NCBI GenBank assembly: GCA_947501805.1
Contig: CANMXJ010000008.1
Span: 124,001-188,000 of the forward strand
Source of the DNA: an uncultured Sulfitobacter sp.
Lineage (GTDB): Bacteria; Pseudomonadota; Alphaproteobacteria; Rhodobacterales; Rhodobacteraceae
DNA: 64,000 bases
Reading direction: 5' to 3'
The notes under the pieces are model-generated. The model made no database searches. It saw nothing but the letters and a program-made list of their open reading frames with translations, and was not told the DNA's origin. Made by a program: the position numbers and the translations under genes. This document shows, piece by piece, positions 1 to 8,604 of this stretch; the first letter of the stretch is position 1; each line of letters begins with the position of its first letter.

Positions 1-1
1 C

Positions 2-1000
2 AAGTTCCCCGTCATCATGGGGCATGCGCAAAACCTTCCCGAGGCGGGGTCGTATTTCACCAACGATGATTTTGGTGTGCCTATTCTGGTGACACGCAAC
101 AATGATGGTGTGGTCAAAGCTTTCATGAATGTCTGCCGTCACCGTGGTGCCCGCTTGACAGAGAGCGAATGCGGAAAATCGAAGACTTTCGCATGCCCCT
201 ATCACAAATGGACATATGATCTGAACGGCAATCTGCGCGGTTTACCGCATGCTTCCGGATTTGGCGACATCAACAAAAGCGAACTTGGTCTGGTTGAGCT
301 GCCCGCGTTCGAGCGGTTCGGTCTGATCTGGGTGCGTCCTTCAGCGGGTGATGAACCACTTGATCTGGACACATGGATCGCGCCAATGGCAGAGCAACTT
401 AAGTCACTGGGGCTGGAAAACCATGTGGTTTTTCGTGAATGGACGCTGGATCGCAAGATGAACTGGCATCTCGCGCTTGAGGGCTTTCAGGAATCCTATC
501 ACTTCTGTGGTGCGCATGAACATACCGCGTGTTCGGCATACCTCGACAATCAAAGTGTGTGGACGGATCAATACCCGCATGTACGCCATTCCGTTCCGTT
601 GCCGACAGTTGTGTCCTTGAAAGACAAAGCCCCCGAGGAATGGGAACATCGGCCCTATTTCATGACACAGAACTACATCTTTCCTTGCAACTACGTGCAG
701 GTGATGACGGACCATGTCTATATTCACACAATTATTCCGACGGGTGTGGATACGTGCATTTTCAAATGCATGATGTTGATTGCCGAGGAACCCAAGACTG
801 AAAAAGCTCGAGGCTATTGGGAAAAGAACTACGACGTCATCCGCACAGTGTTCAACGAAGACTTTGAAATTGGCGAGAACATCCAGAAGGGTTTGAACAC
901 AGGTGCCAATACAGAATTCCTGTTTGGCCGGTACGAGATTGGCCTGCATCTGGGCACAAAGGCGATCCATGACGCGCTTGAAGGTCGTTTGACAGCCTAA
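2..1000 (+). CDS. Rieske [2Fe-2S] ring-hydroxylating oxygenase, alpha subunit (5'-truncated)
   Basis: The reading frame is open to the left edge, so the N-terminus lies outside the window. Counting from the Met codon at 17, a Rieske motif C40-x-H42 ... C60-x2-H63 (CRH / CPYH) is intact, followed by the mononuclear iron region with N149-W150, E159-S-Y-H162 and H167. An acidic EDFE stretch near the C-terminus could supply the carboxylate ligand. Enzymes of this family use electrons from a separate reductase to hydroxylate aromatic rings or to demethylate N- or O-methyl groups. No reductase or beta subunit is visible here. The substrate cannot be told. The stop codon overlaps the stop of the convergent GntR gene by three bases. 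Confidence 0.88.
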   Translation, partial: KFPVIMGHAQNLPEAGSYFTNDDFGVPILVTRNNDGVVKAFMNVCRHRGARLTESECGKSKTFACPYHKWTYDLNGNLRGLPHASGFGDINKSELGLVELPAFERFGLIWVRPSAGDEPLDLDTWIAPMAEQLKSLGLENHVVFREWTLDRKMNWHLALEGFQESYHFCGAHEHTACSAYLDNQSVWTDQYPHVRHSVPLPTVVSLKDKAPEEWEHRPYFMTQNYIFPCNYVQVMTDHVYIHTIIPTGVDTCIFKCMMLIAEEPKTEKARGYWEKNYDVIRTVFNEDFEIGENIQKGLNTGANTEFLFGRYEIGLHLGTKAIHDALEGRLTA

Positions 1001-1758
1001 CCCAGAATAGCCGCCAGATCATCCTGCGGTTGCTGAAGGGCGTCCATATCAAGTCCGTTTTGAATATGGTTCAGATGCGAAATCAGAAGGTGTTCAGCCT
1101 GATCGGGTTTTCCAGTCTGGATCGCAAGGAGGATGTTGGTATGTTCGTCTTCTGCACAGCTTGTGCTTTCGGAAGATCCGAAAAGGCCGACAATTAACGA
1201 GGTTCGCGTGACAAGTTCCCGCATCATACGGGTTATAAACTTGTTTCCCGACGCCTGTGCAAGTTTCGTGTGAAATTCGCCGGAAAGGCGAATGATCTCG
1301 GTGCGTTCATTCTGTGCGCGTGCTTCGTCTTCAAGCGTTATATGATCGGTTAGAAGTGCCAGATTGATCCTGCTCGGATCCTGCGCCAATTGCCGCACAA
1401 GCGGGGGCTCAATCAGCATCCGGGCGGCAAAAACATCGTTTGCTTCGGCCTTGTCAGGACAGGCGACATAAGCGCCGCGGTTAGACTGCAGGTCGATGAT
1501 TCCCTGACTGGAAAGAAGCAAAAGCGCGCGTCGAACGCGCATCCGGCCGACTCCAAAGGTTTCGCATAGGCGGGCTTCACTCAGCTTGGTCTTGGGGGCA
1601 AGCCGTTGCTCCATGACTGCTTTGTAGATTCTTTCAACAATCACGTTTTCATCAGGTTCAGATGAAATATCCCTTTGATCTTGGTTATTTGCCCGAGAAT
1701 TGGCGGTCACAATTTGATCTTTCCATGTCGGTTCCGGCTGCGATGTATGCCACTGCAT
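997..1758 (-). CDS. GntR-family transcriptional regulator, FadR/FCD subfamily
   Basis: The protein has an N-terminal winged helix (LSEARLCETFGVGR followed by the wing SNRGAYVA) and a C-terminal all-helical FCD effector domain with the typical EFHTKLAQASGN and EHTNILLAIQTGKPDQAEH segments, which carry metal-coordinating histidines. FCD regulators usually repress catabolic genes and are released by a small organic acid or its metal complex. The ATG at 1758 gives 253 aa. A TTG at 1788 has no ribosome site, and a GTG at 1710 preceded by GGAAAGA is a credible shorter start. The gene is divergent from the ABC importer, and a perfect palindrome lies in the shared intergenic region, so it probably controls the importer. 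Confidence 0.88.
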   Translation of the reverse strand: MQWHTSQPEPTWKDQIVTANSRANNQDQRDISSEPDENVIVERIYKAVMEQRLAPKTKLSEARLCETFGVGRMRVRRALLLLSSQGIIDLQSNRGAYVACPDKAEANDVFAARMLIEPPLVRQLAQDPSRINLALLTDHITLEDEARAQNERTEIIRLSGEFHTKLAQASGNKFITRMMRELVTRTSLIVGLFGSSESTSCAEDEHTNILLAIQTGKPDQAEHLLISHLNHIQNGLDMDALQQPQDDLAAILG

Positions 1759-1823
1759 ATCGTCAAAGCTCGGCTTACTGTACGTCAAATTTCAAAAAAT
1801 TGTCGACAGGGAATTCAAAGTTG

Positions 1824-1852
1824 TTGACATAGATTGTTAACAATCGTGAACT
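1824..1852 (+). promoter_or_regulatory. Candidate promoter with internal GntR/FCD operator
   Basis: TTGACA (1824-1829) is followed 17 bases later by a weak -10, TGAACT. The spacer holds the perfect 14-bp palindrome GATTGTTAACAATC (1832-1845), which contains the TNGT...ACNA half-sites common for FCD regulators. An operator between -35 and -10 would block polymerase, fitting repression of the ABC importer at 1946 by the divergent regulator. Confidence 0.5.
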
Positions 1853-1945
1853 GACGCTGCGGCAATCACCGATGGTGTGTCCATCAAACAGCCGGCCAAA
1901 AATGGCGTGCAAAGCGTCGAAAACGAATTCAACGGGAGTTAAGAC

Positions 1946-3133
1946 ATGCAACGTAGAACACTTTTTAAAGCCGCGCTGACAGCCGTGGCGCTGACATCGT
2001 TTCAGGCCACCATGGCCTTTGCGGAAAATCCGGTTCTGAAAATCGGCTTTGTGGGTGTGACCAGTGGTCCTGCCGCGGCGTGGGGCATTTCCAACCAGCG
2101 TTCGATGGAGACGCGCGCGGCGTGGATCAACGAGACCGGCGGTTACACCATCGGTGACACCACCTATGACATCGAGATCGTTTCATTTGACGACCAAAAA
2201 GACCCCAAGCGCGCCATTGCGGGCATGGAAAAGATGGCCCAAGAGGGTATCCACTATGTTGTCGGGCCAAACGTCGATGACGGTGCCGCTGCTGTGCGCC
2301 CCGTCGCGGAAGCCAACGGCATCATGTATTTCCCCTATGCTTTCCCGAAATCCTTGTATCAGGCACCTGCGTCAAACGCTGTTCTGGGCATGGTCGCCAA
2401 CTACCAGTCGGGTCCGGCAATCTATAAACATCTGATGGAAAACGAAGGTGTCAAAACTGTTGCTTTCATCGCTGCCAACGAATCCGATCCTCTTAGCCAG
2501 CGTGATGGTGGCGTCGAAGCGGCCAAGGCGTTGGGACTTGAAGTTGTGTCGGACAACGTGACCTATCAGGTCGATACCACGGACTTCACACCGGTTCTGA
2601 CACCTGTAATGCGCTCGCGCCCCGATCTGCTGGTCCTTTCCGGTGTGTCACCGGCAAACGCACCACAGTTGATCCGCTCTGCGCGCGAATTGGGCTTTGA
2701 AGGCTTGATTTCAACCGAAACGGCGCAAGACGCTGGTGTTCTGGCCGAAGGTGCCGGTGATCTGGCGAATGGTTTCATCTCGGTTGGTGGTGCCTCCACA
2801 CCGGAGCTGGCCTCACCCATGATGAACGAATTTGTCGACCGCTATACCAAGATGTTTGGCGAGTATAACGATGAATCCAACACCAAGGTTTATGCGCTTG
2901 AGTACATCCTTGAGACACTCAAGGCAGACCCGTCCGCGATTGATAACGTTGAGGCGTTTCAGGCAACCATGGACTCGTTCGAAGCACCAAATCCTTACAT
3001 GAACGGTGATGCAAAGCTGCGCTATGTGGGCTCAACGTCCTTCGGGCAGAAGCGTCAGGTTGCGGTACCATTGGTTGTGAACGTCTATCAGGATGGTGCA
3101 TTCGAAACGCTGTTCGTCGCTGAAGTTGACTAA
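1946..3133 (+). CDS. ABC transporter substrate-binding protein, branched-chain amino acid (LivK) type
   Basis: The 395-aa protein starts with a signal peptide (MQRRTLFKAALTAVA..., likely cut after AFA) that has a twin-arginine-like RR. The mature part has the periplasmic binding protein type I layout (LKIGFVGVTSGPAAAWG, then VVGPNVDDGAAAVRPVAEA, and a hinge and C-lobe with DLLVLSGVSPANAPQLIR). It is the first gene of a complete five-gene importer cluster. Proteins of this family bind amino acids, amides, urea or aromatic acids, so the ligand is not predictable. The adjacent racemase-family gene suggests a small amide or carboxylate. A GGGAG ribosome site sits seven bases before the ATG. Confidence 0.9.
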   Translation: MQRRTLFKAALTAVALTSFQATMAFAENPVLKIGFVGVTSGPAAAWGISNQRSMETRAAWINETGGYTIGDTTYDIEIVSFDDQKDPKRAIAGMEKMAQEGIHYVVGPNVDDGAAAVRPVAEANGIMYFPYAFPKSLYQAPASNAVLGMVANYQSGPAIYKHLMENEGVKTVAFIAANESDPLSQRDGGVEAAKALGLEVVSDNVTYQVDTTDFTPVLTPVMRSRPDLLVLSGVSPANAPQLIRSARELGFEGLISTETAQDAGVLAEGAGDLANGFISVGGASTPELASPMMNEFVDRYTKMFGEYNDESNTKVYALEYILETLKADPSAIDNVEAFQATMDSFEAPNPYMNGDAKLRYVGSTSFGQKRQVAVPLVVNVYQDGAFETLFVAEVD

Positions 3134-3173
3134 ACTTCCTCCTCTGCTTTCGGTTCCCTCCTGAGCAGACCTT

Positions 3174-3196
3174 CCCCGGGCCGCATTGGCCCGGGG
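3174..3196 (+). terminator. Hairpin after the substrate-binding protein gene
   Basis: A perfect 9-bp stem CCCCGGGCC / GGCCCGGGG with a 5-base loop is followed by CTTTTCC. It lies between the binding-protein gene and the permease gene of the same operon, so it is best read as a partial terminator or 3'-end stabiliser that lets the binding protein be made in excess of the membrane parts. Confidence 0.6.
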
Positions 3197-3219
3197 CTTT
3201 TCCAAGAAAGAAATCCCTC

Positions 3220-4089
3220 ATGGAACAGATACTGGCCAACGGCGTCTATCTGGGGTCCCAATACGCGATGATCGCGCTTGGTCTGACCCTGATCTTTGCC
3301 CTGATGAACGTCCTGAACTTTGCCCACGGGCAGATGTATGTGATCGGCGGCTTTGTCACTTATACTTTCTACGGTCAGTGGGGCGTGCCCTTTGTTCTGG
3401 CGTTGGTGATGTCCTGTGTTACGCTGGCGATCCTTGGTGCGTTGATTGAGCGATACCTTTTCGCCCCTGTGATCAAAGGTTCGGCGCGTGAGGAAAGCAC
3501 GATGCTGCTGGCGGCGGGTATTGCCTTCTTTCTGGATGCCGTGATCCTGCTGGTCTTTGGTGAAAAACAACGCGGCGTTCCCAAGATCGTTGACGGTGTG
3601 TTCAACTACGATTTCCGCCTGATCATGCCTTATGACCGCATATTGATCTGCGTCTTGGCGATCCTATCCATCGTCGCCTTTATCGGTCTCATGCAATACA
3701 CCAAGACGGGCCGCGCCCTGCGCGCCCTGGCCCAAGATCGCACGGCGGCACAACTGATGGGCGTAAACGTGGACCGTTATTCGATGATCGGGTTCGCCCT
3801 TGGTGCAATGCTGGCCGGTCTGGTGGGTGGCCTGCTGGTAACGATCACCGGTGTGAACCTTGGCATGGGTGGCCCGACCTCGATCAAAGCCTTCATGATG
3901 GTCATGATCGGCGGTGCAGGTGTGATTTCCGGCGCGATCTGGGGCGGTATCATCCTCGGTTTCATGGAGGCCATCGGCCTTGCCGTTCTCTACCAGTACG
4001 GTGACATCACGTATCTCCTGATATTCGTGTCGCTGATGATCTTCCTCGCCATTAGACCACAAGGTCTGATGGGCAAGCCGTGGGGTTGA
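3220..4089 (+). CDS. Branched-chain amino acid-type ABC transporter permease, LivH family
   Basis: This 289-aa inner-membrane protein has multiple hydrophobic helices and the LivH signatures near the N-terminus (LGLTLIFALMNVLNFAHGQ) and in the cytoplasmic coupling loop (TGRALRALAQDRTAAQLMGV). It pairs with the LivM-type permease encoded four bases downstream to form the transmembrane channel. Length is normal for the family. It stands 86 bases after the binding-protein gene, past the hairpin. Confidence 0.92.
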   Translation: MEQILANGVYLGSQYAMIALGLTLIFALMNVLNFAHGQMYVIGGFVTYTFYGQWGVPFVLALVMSCVTLAILGALIERYLFAPVIKGSAREESTMLLAAGIAFFLDAVILLVFGEKQRGVPKIVDGVFNYDFRLIMPYDRILICVLAILSIVAFIGLMQYTKTGRALRALAQDRTAAQLMGVNVDRYSMIGFALGAMLAGLVGGLLVTITGVNLGMGGPTSIKAFMMVMIGGAGVISGAIWGGIILGFMEAIGLAVLYQYGDITYLLIFVSLMIFLAIRPQGLMGKPWG

Positions 4090-4093
4090 GCGC

Positions 4094-5074
4094 ATGTTTG
4101 GATTTACCGCAAAGCAGCTGACCGGCGTTGGCATCTTTCTCTTCGTGCTCTTTATCGGTGTGCCTTTGATCATCGGTGCAACGGGGCGCTGGGATTTCTA
4201 CTTTACCCTGACGTCTGTCGCCCTTTTGGCCATCGCAAGTGCTGGCGTCTGGCTGACCTTCTACATTGGGCGGATCAACATCGGGCAGGGGGCATTTGCC
4301 CTGATCGGTGCCTATGTCTCGGCCATTCTGGTGGTCAAGGCGGGCTGGTCTTTCTGGATTTCACTGCCTGCCGCTGGGATATTCGCCGCTATCGTCGCCA
4401 TTCTGATCGGCCTGCCCATCTTGCGCCTGCGCGGCGTGTATTTCGCGATGATCACGCTGGTACTGACGCAGGTTGTTACGCTGACAGCATTGGCGTTGCC
4501 CATCACCAACGGTGCAAAAGGGATTTCAAACATCCCGCTGCCGTCCGGTGTGTCGCTCTTTGGCATCCCGATCCTGCCTGACTTCGCAGGTATGGAAAAC
4601 ACTAAGCTGGCCTTCTACTACACGGCCTGCATCCTCATGGTTATCACCTATGCCGCGCTTTACCGTTTGGTGAATTCGCGCCTTGGACACCTGTGCCGTT
4701 CCATGCAGCAGAACGAGGAACTGGCCAGCTCTATTGGCGTCAATATTGCCTATATCCGCATTGTGATCTTTGCGATTTCGAGCTTCTTTGGGGGGATTGG
4801 CGGCGCCATGTTCGGCTCCATCGCGCAATCGGTATACCCATCCAGCTTCCAGGTCGCGGATTCAGTGAACTTCATGCTGAACTGTTTCCTCGGGGGTCTC
4901 GGCTTTGTCTTTGGCCCGATGCTTGGGACGCTGGTGCTCTATTTCGGCTGGGATCTGTTGTTCGAATTCGGTAAATACCAAATGCTGATTTATTCCACGA
5001 TCCTGATCCTGATCATCCGCTTCCTGCCCAACGGTTTGTTGAGCCTGCGCTTTGGCAAAGGAGGTGACAAATGA
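4094..5074 (+). CDS. Branched-chain amino acid-type ABC transporter permease, LivM family
   Basis: The 326-aa membrane protein has LivM-type features: an N-terminal helix, LTFYIGRINIGQGAFALIGAY, and the coupling-loop segment SRLGHLCRSMQQNEELASSIGV. It is the partner of the upstream LivH-type permease. Its end overlaps the start of the next ATPase gene by the bases ATGA, so translation is coupled. Confidence 0.92.
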   Translation: MFGFTAKQLTGVGIFLFVLFIGVPLIIGATGRWDFYFTLTSVALLAIASAGVWLTFYIGRINIGQGAFALIGAYVSAILVVKAGWSFWISLPAAGIFAAIVAILIGLPILRLRGVYFAMITLVLTQVVTLTALALPITNGAKGISNIPLPSGVSLFGIPILPDFAGMENTKLAFYYTACILMVITYAALYRLVNSRLGHLCRSMQQNEELASSIGVNIAYIRIVIFAISSFFGGIGGAMFGSIAQSVYPSSFQVADSVNFMLNCFLGGLGFVFGPMLGTLVLYFGWDLLFEFGKYQMLIYSTILILIIRFLPNGLLSLRFGKGGDK

Positions 5075-5853
5075 GCCCGCTTCTTCAGGTCAAGAATGTC
5101 ACCAAGAAATACGGTGGTCTGACCGCGAATAATGACATCAGTTTTGATGTGGCCGAAAATGAGATTCTGTCAGTGATCGGGCCGAACGGGGCGGGCAAAT
5201 CGACCCTGTTTAAAATGATTTCCTCGTTTACGCCCACGACGTCGGGCGAGGTGTTGTATCGCGGCGAACGTATTTCGAACCTCAAGCCGCATATTGTGGC
5301 CCGTAAAGGTGTTGTGCGCACCTTTCAGGAAACTACAATTTTCAAAAGCATGACGGTGCGTGAAAGCGTTGTGGTGGCGCAGCATCTGCGTGCAAAGGCT
5401 TCGCTAGCGGGTTATTTCTGGGGTTCCAGAACAGCGCAGGAAGATGTGACCGCGTTTGAGAAATACGCGGATGAACTGCTGGAATTTCTGGGTATGACTG
5501 CAATCAGCAATGAGCAGGCCAGCAATCTACCCCAAGGCAGTCTGCGCGCGCTTGGCATTGCCATTGGCCTTGCGACGGATCCCAAGGTGTTGCTGCTGGA
5601 TGAGCCATTTGCGGGCATGAACCACGATGAAACCATGAATATGGTTAACTTGGTCCGCTCCGTACGCGACGAGCGTGGTGTCACCGTCATGCTGGTGGAA
5701 CATGACATGCCAGCGGTGATGAACATTTCCGACCGGATTGTGGTGCTGAACTTTGGTGAAAAGATCGCCGAGGGCACACCTTCCGAAATCCAAAACAATG
5801 AAAAAGTCATCGAGGCCTATCTGGGCAGCGTCGACGACGAGATCGGGATGTAG
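5071..5853 (+). CDS. ABC transporter ATP-binding protein, LivG family
   Basis: The 260-aa ATPase shows Walker A GPNGAGKST, Walker B KVLLLDEP followed by FAGMNHDE, and switch His EHDM. Its signature reads LPQGSLRALGIA, not the usual LSYGQQRRLEIA, which is a marked departure from the family consensus while the gene is otherwise intact. A near-perfect ribosome site AAAGGAGGTGA lies directly before the ATG, which overlaps the LivM stop. With the LivF-type protein it forms the ATPase pair of the importer. Confidence 0.92.
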   Translation: MSPLLQVKNVTKKYGGLTANNDISFDVAENEILSVIGPNGAGKSTLFKMISSFTPTTSGEVLYRGERISNLKPHIVARKGVVRTFQETTIFKSMTVRESVVVAQHLRAKASLAGYFWGSRTAQEDVTAFEKYADELLEFLGMTAISNEQASNLPQGSLRALGIAIGLATDPKVLLLDEPFAGMNHDETMNMVNLVRSVRDERGVTVMLVEHDMPAVMNISDRIVVLNFGEKIAEGTPSEIQNNEKVIEAYLGSVDDEIGM

Positions 5854-5856
5854 ACC

Positions 5857-6579
5857 ATGACAGCCATGTTGGATTTCAAAGACGTCGAACTGTATTACGA
5901 TCATGTTTATGCGCTGAAAGGTGTGTCGCTGACCGTCAATCAAGGTGAAACCGTTGCGCTGATCGGGGCGAATGGTGCGGGCAAATCGTCCATTCTGCGG
6001 GCGATTACCGGCCTTGCGAAACCTGCCAAAGGATCGGTGACATTCGAAGGCGAACGCGTCGACAGCACCGACCCCTCCGCCATCGTCAAACGCGGCATCG
6101 CGATGGTGCCCGAAGGGCGGCGCGTTTTTCCGTTTATGTCGGTCAAAGACAACCTGATGATGGGTGCCTTTACCCGCACCGATAAGGCCGACATTCAGAA
6201 TACCCTCGACAGTATCCTCACCCGCTTTCCCCGCCTGAAAGAACGCTATTCGCAGGCGGCAGGAACACTTTCAGGGGGCGAGCAGCAAATGATGGTGATT
6301 GGTCGCGCATTGATGGCCAAGCCGAAGTTGCTGCTGCTGGACGAACCCAGCCTCGGCATCGCGCCCAAACTGGTGCAGGATATTGCCCGCTCGATCGTGG
6401 CGATCAACCGCGACGAGGGGGTTTCGGTCCTGTTGGTTGAACAAAATTCGCGCATGGCTTTGAGCATCTCGAACCGTGCCTATGCCATGGCGACAGGCAA
6501 TGTGGTGATCGAAGGCAATTCCAAAGAACTGCTGCATGATGACCGTATCAAGGCCGCCTACCTTGGCGGCGAGGTCTGA
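5857..6579 (+). CDS. ABC transporter ATP-binding protein, LivF family
   Basis: The 240-aa ATPase has Walker A GANGAGKSS, canonical signature LSGGEQQMMVIGRAL, Walker B KLLLLDEPSLGIAP and the switch segment LLVEQNS, all typical of LivF. It starts three bases after the LivG-type gene and completes the importer. Confidence 0.93.
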   Translation: MTAMLDFKDVELYYDHVYALKGVSLTVNQGETVALIGANGAGKSSILRAITGLAKPAKGSVTFEGERVDSTDPSAIVKRGIAMVPEGRRVFPFMSVKDNLMMGAFTRTDKADIQNTLDSILTRFPRLKERYSQAAGTLSGGEQQMMVIGRALMAKPKLLLLDEPSLGIAPKLVQDIARSIVAINRDEGVSVLLVEQNSRMALSISNRAYAMATGNVVIEGNSKELLHDDRIKAAYLGGEV

Positions 6580-6585
6580 TATCCC

Positions 6586-7269
6586 ATGAAAATTCTGGTT
6601 ATCAACCCCAATACCACTGCCTCCATGACATCCAAGATCGGTGCAGCTGCGCGCGCTGTTGCCCGCGCTGATACTGAAATTGTTGCGGCCAATTCGCAGA
6701 ACGGTCCTGCCAGCATTCAGGGGTTTCTTGATGTAGCTACTTGTGTGCCTGGACTGCTCGAAGAGGTGGCGCGCCATTCTGATGTCGACGCTATCGTTGT
6801 CGCCTGTTTTGATGATACGGGCGTTGATGCGGTGCGCTCTCTGGTCTCGGTTCCGGTCTTGGGCATTGGTGAAGCCGCCTATCATGCAGCAAGTATGATC
6901 TCGACAAAATTCAGTGTCATCACCACCTTGTCGCGTTCCGTGCCGGGCTTGGAAAATAATCTGCTGCGCTATGGTCTTGCGCAAAAGTGTGCACGTGTTC
7001 GTGCGACGGACATTCCCGTACTCAAGCTTGAAGAAGGTGATCCTGCGACACTGGAGAAGATACGCGCCGAAATCCGTCTTGCGATTGATCAGGACAAGGC
7101 AGAAGCGATTGTTCTGGGTTGCGCAGGCATGGCCGACCTTATGGAGCAGCTAAGCGCCGAGTTCGGGCTCCCAGTGATTGATGGTGTCGCAGCGGGTGTG
7201 ACGTTTGCAGAAGCGTTGGTGAATAATGGGCTGCGGACCTCCAAAATCGGGGCCTATTCGACAGACTAG
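6586..7269 (+). CDS. Asp/Glu/hydantoin racemase-family protein
   Basis: The 227-aa protein begins MKILVINPNTT, as in hydantoin racemases, and carries the two catalytic cysteines in VVACFDDTG and VLGCAGM that define the cofactor-independent racemase fold. Relatives racemise hydantoins or amino acids, isomerise maleate or decarboxylate arylmalonates. It lies six bases after the last importer gene in the same direction, so it probably acts on the imported compound or its first product. Exact chemistry cannot be told. Confidence 0.85.
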   Translation: MKILVINPNTTASMTSKIGAAARAVARADTEIVAANSQNGPASIQGFLDVATCVPGLLEEVARHSDVDAIVVACFDDTGVDAVRSLVSVPVLGIGEAAYHAASMISTKFSVITTLSRSVPGLENNLLRYGLAQKCARVRATDIPVLKLEEGDPATLEKIRAEIRLAIDQDKAEAIVLGCAGMADLMEQLSAEFGLPVIDGVAAGVTFAEALVNNGLRTSKIGAYSTD

Positions 7270-7348
7270 CACAGTTTCAAATGATACTGATGTTTGGCAT
7301 GATTACTATTCGGTTGGTTTTTGCCTGATCGAAAGAGGAGTTAAAGGG

Positions 7349-7408
7349 ATGTCGCGCATGGGCATGTCTTTCTGGCATTCGTGCTTTTTCACCACTGGCG
7401 TAGGATGA
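7349..7408 (+). CDS. Possible 19-residue leader peptide
   Basis: In the 190-base gap before the acyl-CoA dehydrogenase, AGAGGAG and AAAGGG purine runs precede an ATG that opens a 19-codon frame, MSRMGMSFWHSCFFTTGVG, ending 51 bases before the next gene. The strong ribosome-binding context is the only support. It could be a regulatory leader, a microprotein or chance. Confidence 0.25.
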   Translation: MSRMGMSFWHSCFFTTGVG

Positions 7409-7459
7409 TTTTCTGGATAAATGCGCCATCGCCTCAGTCCAGATAAAGGAGATAACCGG

Positions 7460-8602
7460 ATGGCAAAAACTGCAGAACATGAAGCACTTCGCGCCTCGAT
7501 CCGGACCTTTATTGATCGCGAGATCAACCCCAATGTGAGCGAATGGGAAGCGCGCGAGGAGTTTCCGACAGAGCTGTTCAAGAAGGCGGGGGATGCGGGA
7601 TTTCTGGGGATCACCAAGCCGGTAGAATACGGCGGGTCCGGCCTTGACTACAGCTATAACGCCATCTGGGCAGAAGAATTGGGCCACATCCATGCGGGCG
7701 GCATTGCCAGCGCACTTGGCGTCCAGACGGACATGGCAACGCCCGCGTTGGCGCGCCATGGCAGCGATGCGCTGCGCCGCGAATATCTGGCCCCCGCGAT
7801 TGCAGGTGACATGGTTGCATCATTGGGCGTGTCAGAGATCGGTGCCGGATCGGATGTGTCCAGCATCAAGACCACCGCGCGCAAAGACGGTGGTGATTAC
7901 GTCATCAATGGCGGCAAGATGTGGACGACCAACGGCAATCGGGCGGATTTCATGTGCCTGCTTGCCAACACGAGTGAGGAAGGCGGGCCGCACAAGAACA
8001 AGTCGCTGATCATCGTACCGATGGATACCAAGGGCTTGGACCGCAGCACCAAGCTGCGCAAGCACGGGTTCTGGTCTTCTGATACTGCGCAGGTGTTTCT
8101 GGATGACGTGCGCGTGCCGCAAAGCCATTTGATCGGTGAGGAGGGCATGGGGTTTATCTACCAGATGCAGCAATTCACCGAAGAACGGTTGTTTGGCGCA
8201 AGCCGCACGATCATCCAGATGCAGGAGTTGCTGGACGAGACAGCAGATTATCTGCGTGAGCGCGAAGCTTTTGGCAAACCGCTGCTGGACAACCAGTGGA
8301 TCAACTACACGCTGGCAGATTTGGCCACTGAAATTGCCTGCTTGCGGGCCTTGGTGCATGAATGTGTCGATGGCTATGTGCGCGGCGATGATGTGCGATT
8401 GCGCACGGCGCAGGCTAAACTTGCGGCTGGTAAATTGGTACGCAAGGTGCCGGATCAATGTCTGCAATTTTGGGGCGGGGCTGGATACCTTTGGGAATCC
8501 CGTGTTTCGCGGATGCTGCGTGATGCACGGTTGGTTGCTATTGGCGGGGGCGCGAATGAGGTGATGATGCAGATCATCGCGCGGGAACTTGGGTATCAGT
8601 GA
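7460..8602 (+). CDS. Acyl-CoA dehydrogenase (isovaleryl/long-chain-like)
   Basis: This 380-aa flavoprotein should oxidise an acyl-CoA to the 2,3-enoyl-CoA, passing electrons to ETF. The FAD/substrate motif GVSEIGAGSDVSS and the C-terminal helix with IGGGANEVM are present. The MCAD-type Glu is replaced by Gly at the C-terminus, and the base is probably the Glu in FTEERLFGA, as in isovaleryl-CoA and long-chain enzymes. The ATG at 7460 follows an excellent ribosome site, AAAGGAGA. An in-frame ATG at 7421 lacks one. The gene converges on glsA, with two bases between the stops. None of the acyl-CoA-island operator sites is seen upstream. Confidence 0.9.
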   Translation: MAKTAEHEALRASIRTFIDREINPNVSEWEAREEFPTELFKKAGDAGFLGITKPVEYGGSGLDYSYNAIWAEELGHIHAGGIASALGVQTDMATPALARHGSDALRREYLAPAIAGDMVASLGVSEIGAGSDVSSIKTTARKDGGDYVINGGKMWTTNGNRADFMCLLANTSEEGGPHKNKSLIIVPMDTKGLDRSTKLRKHGFWSSDTAQVFLDDVRVPQSHLIGEEGMGFIYQMQQFTEERLFGASRTIIQMQELLDETADYLREREAFGKPLLDNQWINYTLADLATEIACLRALVHECVDGYVRGDDVRLRTAQAKLAAGKLVRKVPDQCLQFWGGAGYLWESRVSRMLRDARLVAIGGGANEVMMQIIARELGYQ

Positions 8603-8604
8603 CC

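Noticed and set aside
404-970. Minus-strand open frame of 188 codons opposite the Rieske oxygenase
   Set aside because: It is an antisense shadow with no recognisable motif and no ribosome site, fully covered by a motif-rich gene.
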